Of a DNA stretch of 7,965 nt, positions 6,005 through 7,965 are shown piece after piece. Position 1 is the stretch's first letter. Every line of letters starts with the position of its first letter. The DNA lies in the NCBI GenBank assembly GCA_012797715.1, contig JAAZOO010000110.1:1-7965 (forward strand), read 5' to 3'. The position numbers were made by a program, and so were the translations under genes. The DNA is from Geobacteraceae bacterium. Its GTDB lineage: Bacteria > Desulfobacterota > Desulfuromonadia > Geobacterales > Geobacteraceae. The notes beneath the pieces were generated by a model. That model searched no databases, was not told where the DNA came from, and saw only the letters and a program-made list of their open reading frames with translations.

Positions 6005-6222
6005 CAACCCCTCCCGCCCTGCTTGGCGTATGTGCGGCCGCTGATACCTTGAGTTTCGGCTGCCGCTTTGTTTTCCACGTAGGAGATCATCCTCAGCAGT
6101 TCATCGACAGTGACGAACGACCGGCTTATGTCCCCTATCTGGTAGCTCTTGACCTTCCAGCGGCCCGAGGCCAGGTCATCCGACAATTCGGATTTGAGTG
6201 CCGCCCAGGTGGTGAATGCCAT
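6004..6222 (-). CDS. gpW-like head-tail connector
   Basis: This 72-residue protein lies between the terminase block and the portal, exactly where lambda carries W, whose product plugs the portal after packaging. It has an N-terminal helix 'WAALKSELSDDLASG' (6-20), a short basic beta hairpin 'RWKVKSYQIGDISRSFVTV' (21-39), a second helix 'DELLRMISYVENKAAAET' (40-57), and a Gly/Arg-rich flexible tail 'GRTYAKQGGRG'. Lambda gpW has the same helix-hairpin-helix-basic-tail layout and nearly the same length, including a 'L..L..G' turn before the hairpin and a helix beginning with a '(S/D)(E/D)L...I' pattern. The ribosome binding site is weak (GGGGGC about 6 nt before the ATG), and the stop overlaps the portal start as TGATG, so the portal is likely translationally coupled to it. 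Confidence 0.72.
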   Translation of the reverse strand: MAFTTWAALKSELSDDLASGRWKVKSYQIGDISRSFVTVDELLRMISYVENKAAAETQGISGRTYAKQGGRG

Positions 6223-6301
6223 GGATCGCCCCCGTACTGAACATTGGAAACAGCTCCATCAATTGCGGGGACTATAAGGCTGGTTTTTTGCCGAAATGGA
6301 A

Positions 6302-6360
6302 AATGGGGGAAAACAGGGCAAGAATGGGCAAGAATGGGGGAAAACAGGGTAAGAATGGGC
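6302..6360. repeat. G-rich tandem direct repeat with helically phased G-runs
   Basis: Two 28-bp copies (6302-6329 and 6333-6360) start 31 bp apart and differ at one base (C6319 versus T6350). Each contains AATGGGGGAAAACAGGG followed by YAAGAATGGGC, and the decamer AAGAATGGGC or a close form occurs three times. On the plus strand the G-runs begin at 6305, 6316, 6326, 6336, 6347 and 6357, that is every 10-11 bp, so they all fall on one face of the helix. The loops between runs are 6-7 nt, so the tract also meets the usual G-quadruplex pattern. It lies in the 156-bp non-coding gap between the small DNA-binding gene and the gpW-like gene; I see no other gene or clear promoter in that gap. A terminase binding or packaging site, or an operator, is possible. 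Confidence 0.8.
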
Positions 6361-6378
6361 TTGACAAATTCTGACAGG

Positions 6379-6618
6379 CTAGTTTTTGGCCTCCGAAAAC
6401 TGCTGGCTCCACCGGTCGATGGAGGATGTGTTGCTGATCCAGATCCCGTCGGCGCCCTTGGTCTTGCGGGCCGGGAAATCGGCGTTGACAATAAGATCCA
6501 GGATGGTGGCCTCAGAAAGACGCGTGTATGCGCAGATCATTTTCATCCCGGTCAGCATGTTGGACGATTCCTCCGGTTTCGTCTGCCTGCATTGCTTTCT
6601 GTCGTTTCCGCTCACCAT
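6379..6618 (-). CDS. Small winged-helix/MerR-like DNA-binding protein, possibly packaging-related
   Basis: The frame encodes up to 79 residues. From about residue 27 it reads 'MICAYTRLSEATILDLIVNADFPARKTKGADGIWISNTSSIDRW'. This has the layout of small excisionase/Nu1-type winged helix proteins: a helix-turn-helix ('T.LSEATILDLI'), 'FPARK' entering the wing, and a wing strand 'GIWISN' followed by 'SIDRW'. Such proteins bind DNA as terminase small subunits, excisionases or regulators. The ATG at 6618 overlaps the terminase stop (ATGGTGA) but has AGGAG immediately against it, which is too close. An in-frame ATG at 6558 (59 residues, keeping the whole domain) has GGAGG 11 nt upstream and may be the true start. 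The first 20 residues are polar and look unstructured. It lies next to the phased G-rich repeat, its obvious candidate target. Role as terminase small subunit is not shown. Confidence 0.6.
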   Translation of the reverse strand: MVSGNDRKQCRQTKPEESSNMLTGMKMICAYTRLSEATILDLIVNADFPARKTKGADGIWISNTSSIDRWSQQFSEAKN

Positions 6619-7965
6619 CTCCTCTCTCTCTGTGGTTGTGCCGTTCGGTTAAGCCGATTGACATCCTGCGCTGAATTGTCCAAATACCCAGCCAGAAGAT
6701 GGACCCCTCCGCCTGGCCACTCAGGTTCAGCCAATGCCATGGCGATGATCTCGCAGTCGAACAGGTGGTTGTCCTTGCGCACCTTGACCCAGGATTCACC
6801 TCCATGGCGGTCCCGGCGTTTCTCCTCGGCCAGGATATGTGAAACATACTCGGCGTTGGTCTCCGCATGGAGATAGGCAGCCATAGATAATCCCTCCAAT
6901 GCCCGGTGAAGCCGGTAATGGTAGGCGTCCTTGAGCTTTCCCGTATCGAGCATCATCACCTGGAGGCCTCCTGGGATCGGTTTGCCGGAGGGGGTGCGGT
7001 CCAGGGGTTTTCCAGGGGAGATTTTCCCTGACAAAGCCACGCTGCTCCCTTTCGTCCCCCATACCCTGGCGCCGCGCCCGATTCCGTTTCGACGGAGCCA
7101 CCAGTATGCCTCTTCGGTCATGCTCTGACCATCACCAGATGTTCCGCCCGTGTCGATCCCGGCACGCCAGACCCTCATCTTCTGATTTGTTTCCAACACC
7201 GGATACTCCACATCGAAAAGCAGGTTCTCGACGTCCTGCCATGTCGCCAACGTCCCGTAATGGATGAGCCATGACGTGTAATCCCTCGCCCATGCCCTGA
7301 CCACGAACCAGAAACCATACTTCTGGCAGTCAATCCCGCACGTGAGGGCAACCGCATCATGAGGGACCACCTGGCCGGGGAGATCACAGCACGCTTTCAG
7401 GATATCGACCTCGGAGGAAGTCTCTATCTTCTGCACCCAAGGTTCGGCGAACCAGGAGTTGATCACGCTCATGAGCTTTTCGGGATATGGCTCGGCCTTG
7501 ACGAAGGCCTCGGCCATGTCCCCCCAGGTGAGCCATGGAGAATAGAAGCTCGGCAGACTGAACCCCACGGACCTTGGAGTTTTCCTGCTCTGGTTCCTTG
7601 CCACCCATTCGCCCCCCTGGAGCATCTCGGGTCTCTGAAGGTCGGTGATCTCTCCGAGGCATGATTCGCACTCATACCATGCCGATTCCCTCACTCTCAT
7701 GGCATAGGCCGGATCATTTCTCTCCAGTTCCTTGGGCCATTTGATCTGTCCGAACTTAAGAGTCTGCATTTTGCCGCAATGAGGACAGGGCACGTGATAG
7801 TCATAGACCACATCGCAGATCGAAAGCTCTCGAGTAATCTGTCCATCCTCGATCGTCGGAGTTGATATGATCACGGTCTTGCGGTTCCAAAAAGTCTTCT
7901 GCCTCTCGGTGGCAAGCGAGATGGGGTCCGCCTCCTTGCCGCTGAACTTCGGAAACTTGTTCACC
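6612..7965 (-). CDS. Terminase large subunit, GpA family (C-terminal part, cut by window edge)
   Basis: This is the ATP-driven packaging motor and the nuclease that cuts concatemeric DNA. About 450 residues are present. The first visible residues, VNKFPKFSG, correspond to the stretch just after the Walker B Asp-Glu, so the N-terminal ATPase half with Walker A is outside the window. Next come 'DPISLATERQKTF' and 'VIISTPT' (the motif III/coupling region), then a zinc-ribbon with Cys pairs 'CPHC' (60-63) and 'CESC' (99-102) counted from the first visible full codon. The nuclease domain follows, with 'GIDCQKYGFW' (Asp212), 'AGIDTGG' (Asp271) and the closing 'KDNHLFDCEIIAMALA' (His400, Asp403), all typical of GpA terminases. 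The gene ends in an Arg-rich tail (QRERRW) and overlaps the next start. Gene A of lambda is the classical relative. Confidence 0.93.
   Translation of the reverse strand, partial: VNKFPKFSGKEADPISLATERQKTFWNRKTVIISTPTIEDGQITRELSICDVVYDYHVPCPHCGKMQTLKFGQIKWPKELERNDPAYAMRVRESAWYECESCLGEITDLQRPEMLQGGEWVARNQSRKTPRSVGFSLPSFYSPWLTWGDMAEAFVKAEPYPEKLMSVINSWFAEPWVQKIETSSEVDILKACCDLPGQVVPHDAVALTCGIDCQKYGFWFVVRAWARDYTSWLIHYGTLATWQDVENLLFDVEYPVLETNQKMRVWRAGIDTGGTSGDGQSMTEEAYWWLRRNGIGRGARVWGTKGSSVALSGKISPGKPLDRTPSGKPIPGGLQVMMLDTGKLKDAYHYRLHRALEGLSMAAYLHAETNAEYVSHILAEEKRRDRHGGESWVKVRKDNHLFDCEIIAMALAEPEWPGGGVHLLAGYLDNSAQDVNRLNRTAQPQRERRW

Noticed and set aside
5270..6052. Plus-strand open frame (260 codons) opposite the portal gene
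   Set aside because: It lies entirely antisense to the portal's most conserved segments, and I see no protein-family signature in it.
6302..6360. CRISPR array or iteron origin
   Set aside because: There are only two full repeat copies separated by 3 bp, with no unique spacers, no replication initiator gene nearby and a late-operon location.
6361..6390. Perfect TTGACA box on the plus strand as a possible promoter
   Set aside because: No acceptable -10 hexamer lies 16-18 bp downstream (the sequence there is TTTTTG/TTTTGG), and no plus-strand gene follows.
6135..6491. Minus-strand frame of 118 codons covering the repeat region
   Set aside because: It overlaps two better-supported genes in a different frame, and its sequence is Pro/Ser/Arg-rich and shaped by the repeat itself (the C-rich strand encodes repeated FSPI/CPVFPHF-like strings).

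Overview
The window is one continuous block of a tailed-phage (Caudoviricetes) head and head-tail joining module. Every gene I can support lies on the minus strand, so transcription runs from position 7965 towards position 1. The gene order follows the lambda late region: terminase large subunit (A-like), gpW-like connector, portal (B-like), prohead protease/major capsid protein, decoration-like protein, FII-like adaptor, Z/GpG-like tail completion protein, U-like tail terminator, V-like tail tube. A tail tube and tail terminator with no sheath gene in view suggest a long non-contractile (siphovirus) tail, but the next tail genes lie beyond the left edge, so this is not settled. I cannot tell whether this is an integrated prophage or a free phage contig. 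The host is probably a Gram-negative bacterium of moderately high GC with strong AGGAGG-type ribosome binding sites; nothing here identifies it further.

Right part (7965-6223): the C-terminal two thirds of a GpA-family terminase, cut by the window edge just after the expected Walker B position. A small winged-helix-like DNA-binding protein overlaps its 3' end. Next comes the longest intergenic stretch (about 156 bp), which holds a G-rich tandem repeat with G-runs spaced 10-11 bp apart. Middle part (6222-2441): gpW-like connector and portal, coupled through a TGATG overlap, then a 674-codon fusion of an HK97-type prohead protease, a charged scaffold-like linker and a Mu gpT-like major capsid protein. 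A strong internal Shine-Dalgarno and in-frame ATG at the protease/scaffold junction suggest a second, protease-free product. Left part (2384-1): decoration-like protein, a perfect 10-bp-stem hairpin, three neck/tail-joining genes, a 68-residue membrane protein of unknown role, a second hairpin, and the start of the tail tube gene.

Together the genes would build a procapsid on the portal, mature it by proteolysis, package DNA through the terminase, close the head with gpW and FII-like proteins and dock a separately built tail tube capped by the terminator. The gene content is conventional. The points worth a second look are the nested start inside the capsid fusion, the phased G-rich repeat beside the terminase genes, the membrane protein embedded among tail genes, and the two intercistronic hairpins. 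I do not see an undescribed defence or regulatory system in this window.
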